NCBI GenBank assembly: GCA_028712015.1
Contig: JAQTRB010000084.1
Coordinates: 1-6,893 of the forward strand
Origin: Syntrophales bacterium
GTDB taxonomy: Bacteria > Desulfobacterota > Syntrophia > Syntrophales > UBA5619
DNA length: 6,893 nt
Direction of reading: 5' to 3'
The position numbers and the translations under genes were made by a program. Below the pieces are notes generated by a model that did no database searches, had not been told where the DNA came from, and worked only from the letters and a program-made list of their open reading frames with translations. This document shows positions 6,250-6,893 of this stretch, piece after piece; the first letter of the stretch is position 1, and each line of letters starts with the position of its first letter.

Positions 6250-6893
6250 TTACAAAGGAATATTGTTGTGCTTCTTGACCAACCGATTCTTCTCCTTGTT
6301 CTGCAAGGCATCCAAGAGGGCGATCACCTTCTTTCGGGTTTCCCGGGGGACAATGATCTCATCGATGATGCCCAGCGTAGCGGCGAAATAGGGGTTGTTG
6401 AACTGCTCCTCGTAAGCCGCCGCCAGCTCTGCCCTCTTGGCCTTGGGATCTTCGGCCCCCGCAATCTCGCGACGATAGATGATGTTGCAGGCCCCTTCGG
6501 CGCCCATCACGGCGATCTCGGCGGAAGGCCAGGCCATCACGTAGTCCGCTCCGACGTCCTTGGAACACATGGCGTTGTACCCGCCGCCGTAGGATTTGCG
6601 CGTGACCACATTGATCAGCGGTACCGTGGCCTCGGAGTAGGCATGGAGAAGCTTTGCGCCGTGCCGGATCACGCCGGACCATTCCTGCTGCGTGCCCGGC
6701 ATGAAACCGGGAACGTCGGTAAAGGTCAGGATCGGAATATTGAAGGCGTCACAGAACCGGACGAAACGGGCCGATTTGTCGGCCGAGTTCACGTCGAGAA
6801 CGCCGGCGAAAAAGCGGGGGTTGTTGGCGATGATGCCGACGGGCCGTCCCATGATCCGGATGAAGCCCACGACCATGTTTTTGGCCCAGTGTT
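6250..6893 (-). CDS. Biotin-dependent acyl-CoA carboxyltransferase (PccB/MmdA family), C-terminal part
   Basis: This is the carboxyltransferase subunit that moves a carboxyl group between carboxybiotin and an acyl-CoA, as in propionyl-CoA carboxylase beta chain (PccB) or methylmalonyl-CoA decarboxylase alpha chain (MmdA). About 214 codons of the C-terminal domain are present; the 5' part lies beyond position 6893, where the frame stays open (HWAKN before MVVGF). Family landmarks are MVVGFIRIMGRPVGIIANNP, FTDVPGFMPGTQQE, HGAKLLHAYSEATVPLINVVTRKSYGGGYNAM, DYVMAWPSAEIAVMGAEGA, and the classic C-terminus KKHNNIPL. At the position that is Asp in propionyl-CoA carboxylases (the AYDVM motif), this protein has Asn (GYNAM, codon 6574-6576), so substrate choice should not be read as propionyl-CoA by default. 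Whether it works as a carboxylase, transcarboxylase or Na+-pump decarboxylase depends on partners outside the window. It is the first visible gene of the block with the oxidoreductase. Confidence 0.94.
   Translation of the reverse strand, partial: HWAKNMVVGFIRIMGRPVGIIANNPRFFAGVLDVNSADKSARFVRFCDAFNIPILTFTDVPGFMPGTQQEWSGVIRHGAKLLHAYSEATVPLINVVTRKSYGGGYNAMCSKDVGADYVMAWPSAEIAVMGAEGACNIIYRREIAGAEDPKAKRAELAAAYEEQFNNPYFAATLGIIDEIIVPRETRKKVIALLDALQNKEKNRLVKKHNNIPL

Overview
The window is a compact, GC-rich (by eye well above 50%) stretch of bacterial chromosome in which every convincing gene lies on the minus strand. I see no tRNA, rRNA, CRISPR array or mobile element. The gene set is an acyl-CoA carboxyltransferase, a large FAD/iron-sulfur NAD(P)H-type oxidoreductase, a small Cys/His protein, a class V aminotransferase and a tripartite tricarboxylate transporter. 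It fits an anaerobic Desulfobacterota-like (former Deltaproteobacteria) bacterium best. That assignment is inferred from gene content and protein style, not from a marker gene.

Reading in the direction of transcription (high to low coordinates), the first block runs from 6893 to 3435. It holds the C-terminal part of a biotin-dependent carboxyltransferase of the PccB/MmdA family, cut by the window edge. A 68-nt gap follows, then a 709-residue flavoprotein/ferredoxin fusion. A 206-residue protein of unrecognised family overlaps the end of the fusion by ATGA. The fusion protein looks permuted. The last piece of an N-terminal Fer4_20 (GltD-type iron-sulfur) domain sits at its N-terminus, while the rest of that domain lies behind the flavin domain and runs directly into a ferredoxin motif. 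Its C-terminal ~150 residues match no domain I can name.

The second block runs from about 3335 to beyond position 1. It follows a 203-nt intergenic region carrying a good extended -10 promoter (TGC-TATAAT at 3327-3335). It holds a serine/alanine-glyoxylate-type aminotransferase, then tctC (periplasmic binding protein), tctB (small membrane subunit) and the start of tctA (large membrane subunit, cut by the window edge). The tctC-tctB gap contains a strong stem-loop (938-974), placed where it could keep the binding-protein part of the message more abundant than the membrane-subunit part.

Together the second block reads as import of a small carboxylate coupled to glyoxylate/serine-type transamination. 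The first block reads as acyl-CoA carboxyl chemistry coupled to electron transfer between NAD(P)H and ferredoxin. Whether the two blocks serve one pathway cannot be settled from this window. The least explained part is the 709/206-residue pair.
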